A DNA stretch of 64,000 nt from JAUXJB01 sp965226855 (GCA_965226855.1 CBDDEE010000030.1:310001-374000), one strand, 5' to 3'. Positions 35,701 through 45,168 are shown, numbered from the stretch's first letter. Program-made: numbers and translations. Notes: a model not told the origin generated them from the letters alone.

Positions 35701-37482
35701 TCAGGGCGCCCGGACCTTTGCACTCGGGATACGCACCTCGCCGCCCGCGTAGTGGAATCGAAGCTGTCGGCTCTGGTCGTAGAGCATGACCTCTCGAACT
35801 CCCTGATAGTGAAGCCGCGTTGCGATCTCGCTGCCTTCGGCGCGCTGCTCCTCCACCGGCAGCTTCTTCCAGCCGGGCAAGATGGTGCCGACGAAGAGGC
35901 GCCCGAAGCCCTGCTTCCGGTAGCCCGAATCGATGTAGGTCGACAGGTCCAAAAGCCTTTCCTCGCTGAAGAGATCGATGGGCCGCGGCTTGACCAGCTG
36001 GAAGCGCATGCCTGCCGAGCCCAGCAGCACCAGGAACAGGATAGCAGCAGCGCTGATGCGCTTGGCCTTGGTGTCGAGAAAGATGATGGAGGGGTGCCAG
36101 CTCCCCGCATCCGCTGCCGCGTGGCGGAGCGCCTCTCCGCCACCTTCGATGAAGCTCGACTCGGCGCCGGCCTTCCGGGTCGCATTTCGGATCAGCTCGG
36201 CCAGTGAGGCGTACAGATAGCGGTGCTTCGTCGCGGAGATCTCCCGCGCGTCGGAGTAGGCACCCTGAGCGATCTGCTGCTTCGTCGACTGCCGGACCCG
36301 CTCGTTGAGCTTGCGCACCCAGTCGGACTGGAGGACGGTCGGGCGAAGGCCGAGCTCCGCGTACCGTGAGCCGAGCGTGGGGAGACGCCGGATCGCGATC
36401 CCTGTTGCCACCATGCTGCGGATGAGCTCGTCGATGGGTGTCGAGCCATTCGAGAAGGCTTGCTCCTCGCGCTCGCTCAGCTCCAGGCCCCCGATGATCT
36501 CGGAGAGCAGCTCGCTCTCGGTTGTCTCGCCGCGCAGACGCTCGGCGATGGCGCTCTCGATGCGGGCGACGCCCTCGAGTTGCGAGCTGACGCGCTCTTG
36601 CGGGGTCTCCCTTGGCTCTACGACAGCGGGCGTCGGGGTCGGGGGCTCGTCCTCTTCGTCTCCGAGCTCGACCTCGATCGACAGGATGAGCTCCGAGTCG
36701 GCGATCCAGTCGTCTGTCCTCGTCTGATCCAGAAGATCCTCGTGACGGTTCCAGACCGCGAGGTTGTAGCCGACCACGGCGCGCAGGATCGACGGAGAGA
36801 AGATGGACTCGCCAAGACTCTGCTTGAGCTCGCGGATCTCCGCCAGCACGGGGCTCACGTTCGTGGCCTCCTGCAGGCGTCGAGCGGCGTCGTCGAAAGT
36901 CTGCGCGACGTCGACCGGATTCGTAGCGGGGTCCAGGGCATCGCCGAGCGCGTTTGAGTACAGCGTAAGGGCGGGGCTGACCTGAACGGGATCGCGCACC
37001 ATGCGGCGCACGCCCGCGCATTGCTCCGACGCGATCATCGTGACGAGGTACTCCGTGATCCTCTCGCGATCTGCGCGCCCGCTCTCGGTGCCCACGCAGA
37101 GGTCCAGCAGGGCGACCACCTCGTCGGAGTAGTCGAGGAAGGTCGTCGGGAGGGTGGCTCGCAGCTGGGAGAGGGGGATGCCTTCTAGCGCGGCGAGCAG
37201 CTCCTGCTTCAGCTCGGCGAGTTGCTCGTCGAGCCCGGCAAGCTCCGGGCGCAGCTCGGGATCACCCGGAGCCTGCTCCTCGCCTCGCGCCAGGCGCTTG
37301 CTCAGCGCGCCGAGCCGTTCGCGGATCTCGCGCCAGCGCTCGGGAGCCGGTAGGGCGCCCGGCGTGCAAGCCGATGGCTCGAGCGCTCGCTGGGCGCCCC
37401 GGAGTGCGGCGAAGCTGCGAACCCGTTCCAGGACTTCGAGCTTCGCCGCAGAGGCCTGACCCGATTCGGATATGGAGGCCAT
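35701..37482 (-). CDS. Hypothetical 593-residue protein with one C-terminal membrane helix
   Basis: Not recognised. The start at ATG 37482 has a strong AAGGAGGGGAGAG site; the open frame extends upstream but looks non-coding. The first 480 residues are soluble, helical and rich in Glu, Leu and Arg, with a proline/threonine-rich acidic linker near residue 285 (EPPTPTPAVVEPRETPQE). A single hydrophobic helix (AAAILFLVLLGSAGMRFQLV, about 495-515) is followed by an 80-residue tail with a segment QGFGRLFVGTILPGW. This topology suggests a cytoplasmic scaffold anchored by one helix with a periplasmic tail. It is downstream of the small secreted protein and the pilin genes and is probably part of the same unit. 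Confidence 0.7.
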   Translation of the reverse strand: MASISESGQASAAKLEVLERVRSFAALRGAQRALEPSACTPGALPAPERWREIRERLGALSKRLARGEEQAPGDPELRPELAGLDEQLAELKQELLAALEGIPLSQLRATLPTTFLDYSDEVVALLDLCVGTESGRADRERITEYLVTMIASEQCAGVRRMVRDPVQVSPALTLYSNALGDALDPATNPVDVAQTFDDAARRLQEATNVSPVLAEIRELKQSLGESIFSPSILRAVVGYNLAVWNRHEDLLDQTRTDDWIADSELILSIEVELGDEEDEPPTPTPAVVEPRETPQERVSSQLEGVARIESAIAERLRGETTESELLSEIIGGLELSEREEQAFSNGSTPIDELIRSMVATGIAIRRLPTLGSRYAELGLRPTVLQSDWVRKLNERVRQSTKQQIAQGAYSDAREISATKHRYLYASLAELIRNATRKAGAESSFIEGGGEALRHAAADAGSWHPSIIFLDTKAKRISAAAILFLVLLGSAGMRFQLVKPRPIDLFSEERLLDLSTYIDSGYRKQGFGRLFVGTILPGWKKLPVEEQRAEGSEIATRLHYQGVREVMLYDQSRQLRFHYAGGEVRIPSAKVRAP

Positions 37483-37507
37483 CACTCTCCCCTCCTTGTG
37501 CCCCTCG

Positions 37508-37936
37508 CTAGGGACTCGGGTGGCCGCGGTGGTCGTAGGCCTGGTTCGGGTTAGCTGTTCCCTCGTTCGGGCTGTTGTCGGTTCCGCTCCCCATGCTGGG
37601 GACTGTGTCGTCTCCAAGCCCGGAACGGCTTTTGTCCCCGACACTAGCTGTGGGTCCACCGTCCGGGTCGGTCGCAAAGGGGGTACCGTCGTCACCACCG
37701 CCATCAGCAGCGAGTGTAGGACCGTCTGGCGTGGCTCCGGGCACACCATTGAAGGGCGGTGCGTCCGCGGCAGGTCGTTCGATCTCCACGGAGTTGCCAA
37801 GGATCTCGTCGGAGAGCAAAAGGATCTCTCCGGAGTTGGTTACTCTGTCTGCTGCGCTCGTGCCCGGGGCAAGCAGCACGAGCGAGAAGCTCAGCACGGC
37901 CGCTGCGCTTATTCCGATCAATTGCATCATCTTCAT
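37508..37936 (-). CDS. Small secreted protein of unknown function
   Basis: This 142-residue protein has a clear signal peptide (MKMMQLIGISAAAVLSFSLV then LLAPGTSAADR, cleavage probably after SAA). The mature part is low-complexity: Gly, Asp, Pro, Ser and Thr rich (DGGGDDGTPFATDPDGGP), with no recognised fold. Starts at 37966, 37936 and 37930 are all possible; 37936 gives the best signal peptide. It lies between the pilin-like gene and the 593-residue protein gene. Confidence 0.6.
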   Translation of the reverse strand: MKMMQLIGISAAAVLSFSLVLLAPGTSAADRVTNSGEILLLSDEILGNSVEIERPAADAPPFNGVPGATPDGPTLAADGGGDDGTPFATDPDGGPTASVGDKSRSGLGDDTVPSMGSGTDNSPNEGTANPNQAYDHRGHPSP

Positions 37937-37980
37937 TTGGATCACCTTTACCCTCACTGGGAACATTGCAGCGACCGGGC

Positions 37981-38463
37981 TCAGTCCTTCACGATGATGT
38001 TGTTCTCGATCATGAGGACGTCGAAGACATCGTCACCCGGAACGAGATCCGCCGTGGCGACCACGGAGAAGTTCGCGTCCGGATTTCCGTTGATATCAAA
38101 GGTCTGGAGCTGGAAGCGGTAGGAGTTGCCATCGATCTGGGTCGGAGATATCACGACGCCACCTTCGAGCTCGAATCCGATGCGAGCGAACGTGTCGCCG
38201 TACTGACCGACCTCGGCAATGTACGCTGTCTGCGCCGTGTGCATGCCGCCGAGAGCGAGATAGGCCTCGGCACGTTTCGTGCGCAACAGGATGTGCTTGG
38301 CTCGTGGAATCGCCACGGAGGAGAGCACCCCGATGATCGCGATGACCAGCACGAGTTCGACCAGCGTGAAGCCGGCAGAGCGTCTGCGGGTTGAGCTGGG
38401 CGGGCATCTCGCAGCGTGCGGGTTCTTGCCGGCGCGCGCGCTCGCCTCTCGAGACTCGAACAT
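37981..38463 (-). CDS. Type IV pilin-like protein (prepilin)
   Basis: This 160-residue prepilin has a long positively charged leader (RRRSAG) and the classic cleavage and methylation motif GFTLVELVLVIAIIGVLSSV, with Glu at position +5 of the mature protein. The 100-residue globular domain (YLALGGMHTAQTAYIAEVGQ) lacks the C-terminal cysteine pair of major pilins. No assembly genes lie nearby, so it may be a minor pilin or pseudopilin using machinery encoded elsewhere. It is first of a three-gene group with the secreted protein and the 593-residue protein. Confidence 0.85.
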   Translation of the reverse strand: MFESREASARAGKNPHAARCPPSSTRRRSAGFTLVELVLVIAIIGVLSSVAIPRAKHILLRTKRAEAYLALGGMHTAQTAYIAEVGQYGDTFARIGFELEGGVVISPTQIDGNSYRFQLQTFDINGNPDANFSVVATADLVPGDDVFDVLMIENNIIVKD

Positions 38464-38734
38464 CTCTCGCTCCCTTCGATAGCCGTTCGACCCGCCCGCG
38501 TGTTGCAGGTGAGGGCACTGGCTTTGCGTCCCCGTCTTTCGGCGGGTTTGCCATTGTCGAGGAGCCGGCAGAACAAGTCAGCCGGTTCTCTCAGCTCGAA
38601 CTCCTCATCGGAGTCCGGCGCGCGAGTCTTGAATCGTTCTCGGCTGGGCGCTGGCGAAACGAGTTCAACGCGAAGCCCGAAGACACGGCTTCAGGGGCAC
38701 CTTCACGGAGAGCTGCAGCAGAGTTGCCGGTCGT

Positions 38735-39583
38735 TCAGTCTTTCTCGAGCCAGCGATTGAAGCGCGGGGTGCGCTTCTCGCGGAAGGCGGTGACACCTTC
38801 TCGCGAGTCTGGATGGTGGTCGGACACGGCGGTCTTGGCCGCGATCTCGTCGAGCGACTGGTCGAAGGTCATCTCGGCGGCGTTGTAGATGGAGCGCTTG
38901 AGCAGGCGCATCGCGACCTGCGGCCCGTTGGCGAGCTCACGGGCAAACTCCATGGCGCGCTCCTCCAGGGCGTCGGGCGGCACCACCTCGTGCACCAGGC
39001 CCAGCTCGAGCGCCTCCTGTGCGGTGACGATCCGCTTGCGCATCAGGAAGTCCATGGTGCGCGCCACGCCCAGGAGCTGCACGAGGAGGAACTGCCCGCC
39101 CTCGTCTGGCAGCAGCCCGAAGCGCAGGGTCGCGCTCCCCATGCGCGCCTCTGATGAGGCGACGCGGAAGTCGCAGGAGAGGGCCAGCGAGAAGCCCGTC
39201 TGGATCGCGATGCCGTTGATGGCCGCGACCGAGAGCTTGTCGAGGTTCCGCAAGGCCTGGTTGACCGGCTGCGAGAGCCCGCGCAGACCGTCGTACGTGC
39301 CGATGGGTGTGTCGTGCCCCGGCGGGATGTTCGGGACCAGCGCGGCGTTCGGGTCCTGCGTATGGCCGGAGATGTCGTCTCCCGCCGAGAAGGCGCGCCC
39401 CGAACCGCTGAACAGGACCACGCGAACCGCGTTGTCCTGTTGCGCCTGGATCAAGGTCTCGACCAGATCGCGCTTGAACGGCGCGGTCATCCCGTTGAGC
39501 CGCTTGGGCTCATTGAACTGGATGTGGGCGATCCCCGGCTCCTCTAGGCTGACTTCGAAGCCCCGGAAGTTTCCCGTCTCCAT
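38735..39583 (-). CDS. Enoyl-CoA hydratase/isomerase family protein
   Basis: This 282-residue crotonase-fold protein from ATG 39583 contains the oxyanion-hole segment SGSGRAFSAGDDISGH and the second signature KLSVAAINGIAIQTGFSLAL SCDFRVAS. The catalytic glutamates of true hydratases are partly replaced (RFGLLPDEGGQFLL keeps one acidic pair). It begins five bases from the LLM oxidoreductase stop, in one operon. It would act on an acyl-CoA in beta-oxidation or an aromatic CoA route. Confidence 0.88.
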   Translation of the reverse strand: METGNFRGFEVSLEEPGIAHIQFNEPKRLNGMTAPFKRDLVETLIQAQQDNAVRVVLFSGSGRAFSAGDDISGHTQDPNAALVPNIPPGHDTPIGTYDGLRGLSQPVNQALRNLDKLSVAAINGIAIQTGFSLALSCDFRVASSEARMGSATLRFGLLPDEGGQFLLVQLLGVARTMDFLMRKRIVTAQEALELGLVHEVVPPDALEERAMEFARELANGPQVAMRLLKRSIYNAAEMTFDQSLDEIAAKTAVSDHHPDSREGVTAFREKRTPRFNRWLEKD

Positions 39584-39587
39584 GGCG

Positions 39588-40583
39588 TTACCCCACCAGC
39601 CGGCGATAGATTTCGGCGCGCTTCTTCGGGTCCTGCTCCGCGACGTTGACAGAGTGCGACCGGAAGCCCGCCGCCTCTGCCTCGTCGATCGCGTCGCTGC
39701 ACTGCTCGGTGGAGCCGGCCGTGCCCAGCTGCTGGACGAGCTCGCCGGGTAACGCGGTCGTGCCGGCGCCGGAGCCGCCCTCCTCCCAGGCCTTGCGCAC
39801 GGCGTCCGCCTGCTCGCGGTAGCCCATGCGCACGAAGTGCTCGTAGTAGTAGTCGCCCATGCGCGCGATGTAGAAGGCCGTGTTTGCGGCGAGCCCACCG
39901 TACGTGCGCTGCGGGTCGTCCGTCACTGACACGGCGCCCGGGTTTCGCACGACCACGTCCTCGGGCTTCCGACCGCCTGCTTTGACCGCGTCGAAGAAGT
40001 GCCCGAGCTGAGCCTTCCACTGCCCCTTGGGGATGAAGATCGGGAACCAGCCGTCCGCGATCTCGGCGGTCTGGGCGACTGACTTGGGCGTGACCGACGC
40101 GATCCAGATGGGGATGTGGTCGCGGACCGGCTCGAAGCGCAGCTTGAAGCCGCGTTCGAGTTTGAAGACCTTGCCCGAGTACAGGAGCGGCTCCTGCCGC
40201 ATGACCATGTTGATGATGTCGACGTACTCGCGCAGTCGCGTGAGCGGCCGCTCGAACTTCACACCATGGAAGTGCTCGATCACGCGGATGCCGGAGCTGC
40301 CGAGCCCGATGATCATGCGTCCACCGGAGAGCTCGTCTAGCGTCGCGAAGTGCTGCGCGAGCGCACCGGGGCTGCGCGAGTAGTTGTTCACGATCGACGT
40401 GCCGAGCTTGATCCGGCTCGTCTCGCGCACGAGCACCGTGAGGATCGTGAAGGCGTCGCGGCCCCAGGCCTCGGCGACGAACAGCGAGTCGACGCCGGCG
40501 TCGTCGGCGACCTTTGCCTGCTCGATCACGTTGTTGATGTCGAAGGCCCCCTGCCAGTTGATCCCGATGGAGAGACTGCGCAT
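39588..40583 (-). CDS. LLM class flavin-dependent oxidoreductase
   Basis: This 331-residue TIM-barrel protein is of the luciferase-like monooxygenase family, in the branch of F420-dependent methylene-tetrahydromethanopterin reductase-like enzymes. Motifs include GINWQGAFDINNVIEQAKVA, LGTSIVNNYSRSPGALAQHF, GRMIIGLGSSG and IPIWIASVTPKSVAQTAEI A. Coenzyme may be F420 or FMN; the sequence alone does not decide. It is cotranscribed with the enoyl-CoA hydratase gene. Confidence 0.88.
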   Translation of the reverse strand: MRSLSIGINWQGAFDINNVIEQAKVADDAGVDSLFVAEAWGRDAFTILTVLVRETSRIKLGTSIVNNYSRSPGALAQHFATLDELSGGRMIIGLGSSGIRVIEHFHGVKFERPLTRLREYVDIINMVMRQEPLLYSGKVFKLERGFKLRFEPVRDHIPIWIASVTPKSVAQTAEIADGWFPIFIPKGQWKAQLGHFFDAVKAGGRKPEDVVVRNPGAVSVTDDPQRTYGGLAANTAFYIARMGDYYYEHFVRMGYREQADAVRKAWEEGGSGAGTTALPGELVQQLGTAGSTEQCSDAIDEAEAAGFRSHSVNVAEQDPKKRAEIYRRLVG

Positions 40584-40656
40584 GTTGCTTTCTCCCGGCG
40601 CGAGCTCGCACCACGAACGGCCAGTATACCCCGGGGCTGTAGTCGGGGTCCGTGGC

Positions 40657-41283
40657 TCAGGCGCCGCCCTCGCGCCGGGCCAGCACGAGCCAAAGGGGAT
40701 CCGCGTTCGACGGGGAGCGGTCCAGGAACTGCGGCTCGTTGAAGCCGCCCGCGCGCTCGTAGTACGTCATCACGAGCTGCACGCGGCGTGGGGGCGGCAG
40801 CGCGTGGAAGGCCGCGATCGCCTTGGTGGGGAACATCCGATGGGACATGGCGACGATCGACAGGCCGCCCGGCCGGAGTACCTTTGCGATGGACGCGAAC
40901 ACCTCGGCTGGTCGGGTCAGGTACTGGATGGATACTGCGTTCATGACGGCGTCGAAGGACTCGTCCGCGTAGGGGAGCGCCGGCTCCACGTTGAGATCGT
41001 GCACGACGAAGTCACTCAGCCGCGGGTTGGCAACCAGCTCTGCACGGTTCATTCCGAGACCGGCCACCCGGGAGTACGTGGCGTCGGGCGGCAGGTGCGA
41101 GATCCACGACGACATCAGGTCCAGCACGCTTGCGCCGGGAGTCAGAAGCTCGCCGTAGGCTTTCGTGAGCGCCGCGATGGTCTCGGGATCGATGTGGGTG
41201 ACGAAGCGCGGGGTGGCGTAGAACTCGGCGTCGGGTGTTTCGTCCTGGCGCCGGAAGAGCTCATCGCGAAGTGGGCCGCTCAT
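40657..41283 (-). CDS. Class I SAM-dependent methyltransferase domain protein
   Basis: This 208-residue protein has a Rossmann SAM-binding fold: motif I ASVLDLMSSWISHLP is degenerate (no GxGxG), motif II FVVHDLNVEPALPYADESFD, and the post-motif FASIAKVLRPGGLSIVAMSH. It is similar to the putative methyltransferases encoded beside acyl-CoA metabolism genes in actinobacteria and myxobacteria. It is probably a soluble methyltransferase of unknown substrate, and is upstream of the LLM/hydratase operon by 73 bases. Confidence 0.82.
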   Translation of the reverse strand: MSGPLRDELFRRQDETPDAEFYATPRFVTHIDPETIAALTKAYGELLTPGASVLDLMSSWISHLPPDATYSRVAGLGMNRAELVANPRLSDFVVHDLNVEPALPYADESFDAVMNAVSIQYLTRPAEVFASIAKVLRPGGLSIVAMSHRMFPTKAIAAFHALPPPRRVQLVMTYYERAGGFNEPQFLDRSPSNADPLWLVLARREGGA

Positions 41284-41313
41284 GCTGCGGATAGGGTGTC
41301 ACACGGGCCTCGG

Positions 41314-42744
41314 CTAGCACCAGCGCACGCGGACGCGGTAGCGGATCTTCACCTCGCCGCGCTTCGGAACGTCGATGTCGAACTTGAAGGTGTGCGCATC
41401 GCGCTTGGTTGCGGGATGGCTCGACGACACGATCTCCCAGTCGCCGCCAACGGGCTCGAAGACCTCCACCCGCGCGTCCTCGTCCTTGCGGTTGCGCAGC
41501 TCGACTTCCCAGCTGCTCTCCGAGACACAGCGGCCGAGCGCCTTGAAGTCCAGCTGTCGGCGGTCTCCGACCACGTCGAAGGACTCGCCCATCTTGATGC
41601 GCAGCTTCTCGTCGCGCGGTGTGTGGTCGATCCGGTCCTCGCCGATGAACTGCTGCGATCCCTCGGAGTCGGCCTTGTACACGCGCACGATACCCTTGGG
41701 AAGCGGCATGCCAAGGTGGTTCGCCTCGGTGTTCTGGAAGTCGAGGTAGACGCCAACCTTCTGGTTGGAGATCACCTGCCCGTACGAGCCGCGGTAGTAC
41801 TGGGCCGCGCCGTAGAAGATGAGCCGCTTCTCGACGCCGATGCCCGAAGCGGAGAGCAGCGTGACCTGCTTCTGCTCGTTGTGGAGGAGCGTCGTGGGTC
41901 TGTCCAGCGTGTACAGGTGGTACTCGAAGAAGCTCTCCTCCGCGAACCCCGGGCTCGCCTCCGCCGCCATCGGCATGGTCTGGCGGCGTCTGCGATCGAG
42001 CTGCTCCCTGACCCTCTGCACGTCGCCGGCTACGAGCTTGAGCCGCGTGTTCTCGTAGCCGACGCCGCTGTGGTTCGTGAGCGTGACCCAGCCGGTGAGA
42101 TCTCCGTTCGCATCGTTCTCGTCGATCACGAACACGTAGTCGGCCTTCCAGTTCAGCTGGCGGGCCAGGTACGAGACCTCGAGGTCGTGACTTGGTCGCG
42201 CGCTGTCCAGAAGCCAGCTCAGCGTCGGCCTGGCGATCAGGTTCTCCGGGATCTCCGGGAACGAAATACGGCCCGGGAAGTCGAACGTGATCTCGTCGCC
42301 GATCTTGAGGATCGTGCCGCCGTTCGTTCCCAGCACCTCGGCCGTGTACTCCTCGTCGTGCCCCGTCACCTCGTTCCAGCGGTACACCTTGACCTGCCGT
42401 CCCACGTACTTCTCGAGCAGCTTCTGCGGATTCAAGAGGTCGTACTCGTAGTTCTGCTCGAGCACGTTCAGCCCGTCGCCACTCAGCGAACGGATGTAGA
42501 CGGTCTCCGGCTGGATCGTCGCGGCCACGTCGCCGAAGTCGAGCCGGACCCGCCCGCGTCCCAGCTCGACGCTGCGGCGCTCGCGCACCAGTCCGAAGCC
42601 CTGGTTGTAGATGGTGATGCTGAGCGCCTCGCGCTGCTCCGCGGTCGAGTGGAGCCGCTTCTGCGCGGCCACCGGGAAACTCGGCAGCAGAAACAGCAGA
42701 CACAGGGCCAGGCAGCTGCGGCATAGTCGGAGTGTGGGTCGCAT
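41314..42744 (-). CDS. DUF4139 domain-containing secreted protein
   Basis: This 476-residue exported protein has a signal peptide (RSCLALCLLFLLPSFPVAAQ, cleavage after VAA/AQ). The DUF4139 beta-sandwich region follows (YNQGFGLVRERRSVELGRG, DFGDVAATIQPETVYIRSL, then LTNHSGVGYENTRLKLVAGD). The C-terminal part has ENLIARPTLSWLL upstream and REVEIRNRKDEDARVEVFEP-like repeats. Function of the family is unknown. It is monocistronic as far as spacing shows. Confidence 0.87.
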   Translation of the reverse strand: MRPTLRLCRSCLALCLLFLLPSFPVAAQKRLHSTAEQREALSITIYNQGFGLVRERRSVELGRGRVRLDFGDVAATIQPETVYIRSLSGDGLNVLEQNYEYDLLNPQKLLEKYVGRQVKVYRWNEVTGHDEEYTAEVLGTNGGTILKIGDEITFDFPGRISFPEIPENLIARPTLSWLLDSARPSHDLEVSYLARQLNWKADYVFVIDENDANGDLTGWVTLTNHSGVGYENTRLKLVAGDVQRVREQLDRRRRQTMPMAAEASPGFAEESFFEYHLYTLDRPTTLLHNEQKQVTLLSASGIGVEKRLIFYGAAQYYRGSYGQVISNQKVGVYLDFQNTEANHLGMPLPKGIVRVYKADSEGSQQFIGEDRIDHTPRDEKLRIKMGESFDVVGDRRQLDFKALGRCVSESSWEVELRNRKDEDARVEVFEPVGGDWEIVSSSHPATKRDAHTFKFDIDVPKRGEVKIRYRVRVRWC

Positions 42745-42815
42745 TCGGGTCTCCTTCGGGTGCTCTCGTGGGGTAGGTCGCCGCAGCGAGAGAAATCGGA
42801 TCGCGGCGCTCCCTG

Positions 42816-43700
42816 TCAGAGCAGCAGGGCGCCCTCGCGGACGAGCACGGCACGACCACCGACGCGAATCTGCCAGCCGTCTGCCGCTCGGTCCACACGA
42901 ACCACAATGCGCCCGGGCCGCCCGACCTCGTCTCCCTGCTCCGCGATGTAGCGAAGCGGAGCCTGCGCCTGACCCGTCTCGGCCAGGAAGGCGCCCACGC
43001 AGCCGTTGCCGCTGCCGCAGACGGGATCCTCGGGGATGCCCGAGCCGGGGGCAAAGCTCCGCACGCGCACCTCGCAGTCGGGCGCCTGGGCTTCGCGGCA
43101 GAAGACCGTCGTGGCCGTGCCCGTACGGCCCTCGAGCTCGGTGAGCGCCTGCATGTCGGGGTCGAGGCTGCGCACCCGCTCGAGGTCGCGCAGGGCGGCG
43201 ATGTGCCAGGCGACGCCCACAGACACGGTGACTGGCGGCGCCACGATGTCGGCGGGATCGATGCGCAGGGCGGCGGCGAGCTCGCTTGCCGTGGGGCCGG
43301 TCTCGAAGCGGGGCGTGGGCTGCGTCATGAGGTAGTCGCGATGGTTGGTCTCCCCGCGGACCTCGATGGGTTGGACGCCCGCCAGCGTCTGCTGGCGCAG
43401 GGTGAAGACTCCTCCGTCGCGCTTGAGCGCTCCCGTAGCGAGCAGGGCGTGCGCGGTGCCGATGGTCGGATGACCGGCGAAGGGGAGCTCCTCTCTGGGA
43501 GTGAAGATGCGCATGCGGTAGTCAGCCGCGGGATCGCTGGCGGGGAGCACAAAGGTAGTCTCCGACAGGTTCGTCTCCCTTGCGATGCTCTGCATCTGGC
43601 GATCGGAGAGACCCGTGGCGTCGGGCACCACGGCGAGAGGGTTGCCCTCGAGCGGGGTCTCGGTGAAGACGTCGACCTGGAGTATGGGGATGCGTGTCAT
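42816..43700 (-). CDS. PhzF family isomerase
   Basis: This 294-residue protein of the diaminopimelate-epimerase fold has the PhzF signature: DVFTETPLEGNPLAVVPDA at the N-terminus, the catalytic Glu in ARETNLSETTFVL, the FAGHPTIGTAHALL segment, and the second-half SGIPEDPVCGSGNGCVGAFL. Members isomerise or epimerise small acids; few have known substrates. The ATG at 43700 overlaps the pdxT stop by four bases, so it is third in the pdxS-pdxT-phzF operon. Confidence 0.9.
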   Translation of the reverse strand: MTRIPILQVDVFTETPLEGNPLAVVPDATGLSDRQMQSIARETNLSETTFVLPASDPAADYRMRIFTPREELPFAGHPTIGTAHALLATGALKRDGGVFTLRQQTLAGVQPIEVRGETNHRDYLMTQPTPRFETGPTASELAAALRIDPADIVAPPVTVSVGVAWHIAALRDLERVRSLDPDMQALTELEGRTGTATTVFCREAQAPDCEVRVRSFAPGSGIPEDPVCGSGNGCVGAFLAETGQAQAPLRYIAEQGDEVGRPGRIVVRVDRAADGWQIRVGGRAVLVREGALLL

Positions 43701-44284
43701 GCTGCGAGCTCCTCTCTCGTGAGCTGCAAGAAGTAGCGGTGCACCCGGGTGTCTCGCGTCAGCTCGGGATGAAACGTACAGGCCATCCGTGCGCCCTGGC
43801 GAACCCAGACGGGTGCGCCCCGCGTCTTGCCTAGGACCCGCGCCGCGCCCGGGTCCATGATCGCCGGGGCTCGAATGAAGACGCCGCGGACCGCGCCCCC
43901 GGGGAGTTCGGGTGCCGCGACGTCGTCGACGAAGCTCTCGGTCTGCCTGCCGTACGCGTTTCGCGCCACGACGATGTCGAGCAACGCGAGGCCCGGTGCG
44001 GCGGGACTCCGGACCTCCCGCGCCATCAAGATCGCACCCGCGCAAGTGCCCAGAACGGGAGTCCCGCGCGCGGCGAGCTCCAGGATCGCGGCGGAGAGGT
44101 CGCGTTCGCGGAGCTCCCTCTGGATGGTCGTGCTCTCGCCTCCGGGCAGGATCAGGCCGCCCAGCTCGTCGAGGTCCGCCTTGGCGCGGACCAGTCGAGA
44201 CTCCCGGCCGAGTCTTGCCACCATCGCTGCATGGGCGGCGAAGTCGCCCTGAAGCGTGAGAATACCGATCGGGTTACTGCTCAC
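43697..44284 (-). CDS. pdxT: Pyridoxal 5'-phosphate synthase glutaminase subunit PdxT
   Basis: This 195-residue class I glutamine amidotransferase supplies ammonia to PdxS for one-step PLP synthesis. It has IGILTLQGDFAAHAAMVARL, the oxyanion strand GGLILPGGESTTIQRELRE, the nucleophile Cys in VLGTCAGAILMARE, and the His/Glu pair in ACTFHPELTRDTRVHRYFL. The GTG start at 44284 overlaps the pdxS stop by four bases (GTGA), giving tight translational coupling for a 1:1 complex. Confidence 0.95.
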   Translation of the reverse strand: MSSNPIGILTLQGDFAAHAAMVARLGRESRLVRAKADLDELGGLILPGGESTTIQRELRERDLSAAILELAARGTPVLGTCAGAILMAREVRSPAAPGLALLDIVVARNAYGRQTESFVDDVAAPELPGGAVRGVFIRAPAIMDPGAARVLGKTRGAPVWVRQGARMACTFHPELTRDTRVHRYFLQLTREELAA

Positions 44285-45168
44285 GCGCCGCGTCGCTGCA
44301 GCTGCTCCCCGACGGGGATAGACGCTGCGGCAATGCCTGGCATGGCCTCGCCGAGTGGCGCCGACGCCTCGACGAGCTGCTGCGCGTCGTCGTAGTGCGT
44401 CACGGCTCGCACGATCGCACGCGCGCGCAGCTCCGGATCGCTCGACTTGAAGATCCCGGAGCCCACGAACACCGACTCCGCGCCGAGCTGCATACACAGA
44501 GCTGCGTCTGCGGGGGTGGCGATTCCGCCGGCCGCGAAGTTGGGAACGGGCAGACGTCCCGAGGCCGCCACGCTCCGGACGAGCTCGAGCGGTGCTCCGA
44601 GCTTCCGGGCTGCGGTGCCCAGCTCACTGGCGGGGAGGCCCGCAACTCGGCGAAGCTCGCCCGCGACGGCGCGCAGGTGGCGGACCGCCTCCACCACATC
44701 GCCCGTGCCCGCTTCGCCCTTGGTCCGGATCAGCGCGGCGCCCTCCGCGATGCGTCGCAGCGCCTCGCCCAGGTCCCGGCAGCCACAGACGAAGGGCACG
44801 CGAAAGACCGTCTTGTCGATGAAGTGCTCAGCGTCCGCGGGGGTCAGCACTTCGCTCTCGTCGATGAAGTCCACACTGAGCTCTTCCAGCAGCTGCGCCT
44901 CGACGAAGTGGCCGATCCGCACCTTCGCCATCACGGGGATGGAGACGGCGCCCATCACCTCGCGGATCTTCGAGATCGCTGCCATGCGCGCGACCCCCCC
45001 ATCGCGCCGAATGTCGGAGGGGACGCGCTCGAGGGCCATCACGGCGCAGGCGCCGGCCTGCTCGGCGACCTTTGCCTGATCTGCGCTGGTGACGTCCACG
45101 ATGACCCCTCCCTTCAGCATCTCAGCGAGCCCTACCTGGACCTCACGCAGATCGGCGTCTGCCATCAT
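44281..45168 (-). CDS. pdxS: Pyridoxal 5'-phosphate synthase lyase subunit PdxS
   Basis: This 295-residue TIM-barrel enzyme condenses ribose 5-phosphate, glyceraldehyde 3-phosphate and ammonia to PLP. Catalytic lysines are visible in IPVMAKVRIGHFVEAQLLEE and in AALIRTKGEAGTGDVVEAV; the phosphate site is AAGGIATPADAALCMQLGAE. Ribosome site AAAGGAG lies just upstream of ATG 45168. It is divergent from the MocR-type regulator gene, in the usual arrangement for pdxST control by PdxR. Confidence 0.96.
   Translation of the reverse strand: MMADADLREVQVGLAEMLKGGVIVDVTSADQAKVAEQAGACAVMALERVPSDIRRDGGVARMAAISKIREVMGAVSIPVMAKVRIGHFVEAQLLEELSVDFIDESEVLTPADAEHFIDKTVFRVPFVCGCRDLGEALRRIAEGAALIRTKGEAGTGDVVEAVRHLRAVAGELRRVAGLPASELGTAARKLGAPLELVRSVAASGRLPVPNFAAGGIATPADAALCMQLGAESVFVGSGIFKSSDPELRARAIVRAVTHYDDAQQLVEASAPLGEAMPGIAAASIPVGEQLQRRGA

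Noticed and set aside
40384..42726. A 780-residue plus-strand frame
   Set aside because: It runs antisense through LLM, methyltransferase and DUF4139 genes, all with clear homology. A shadow.
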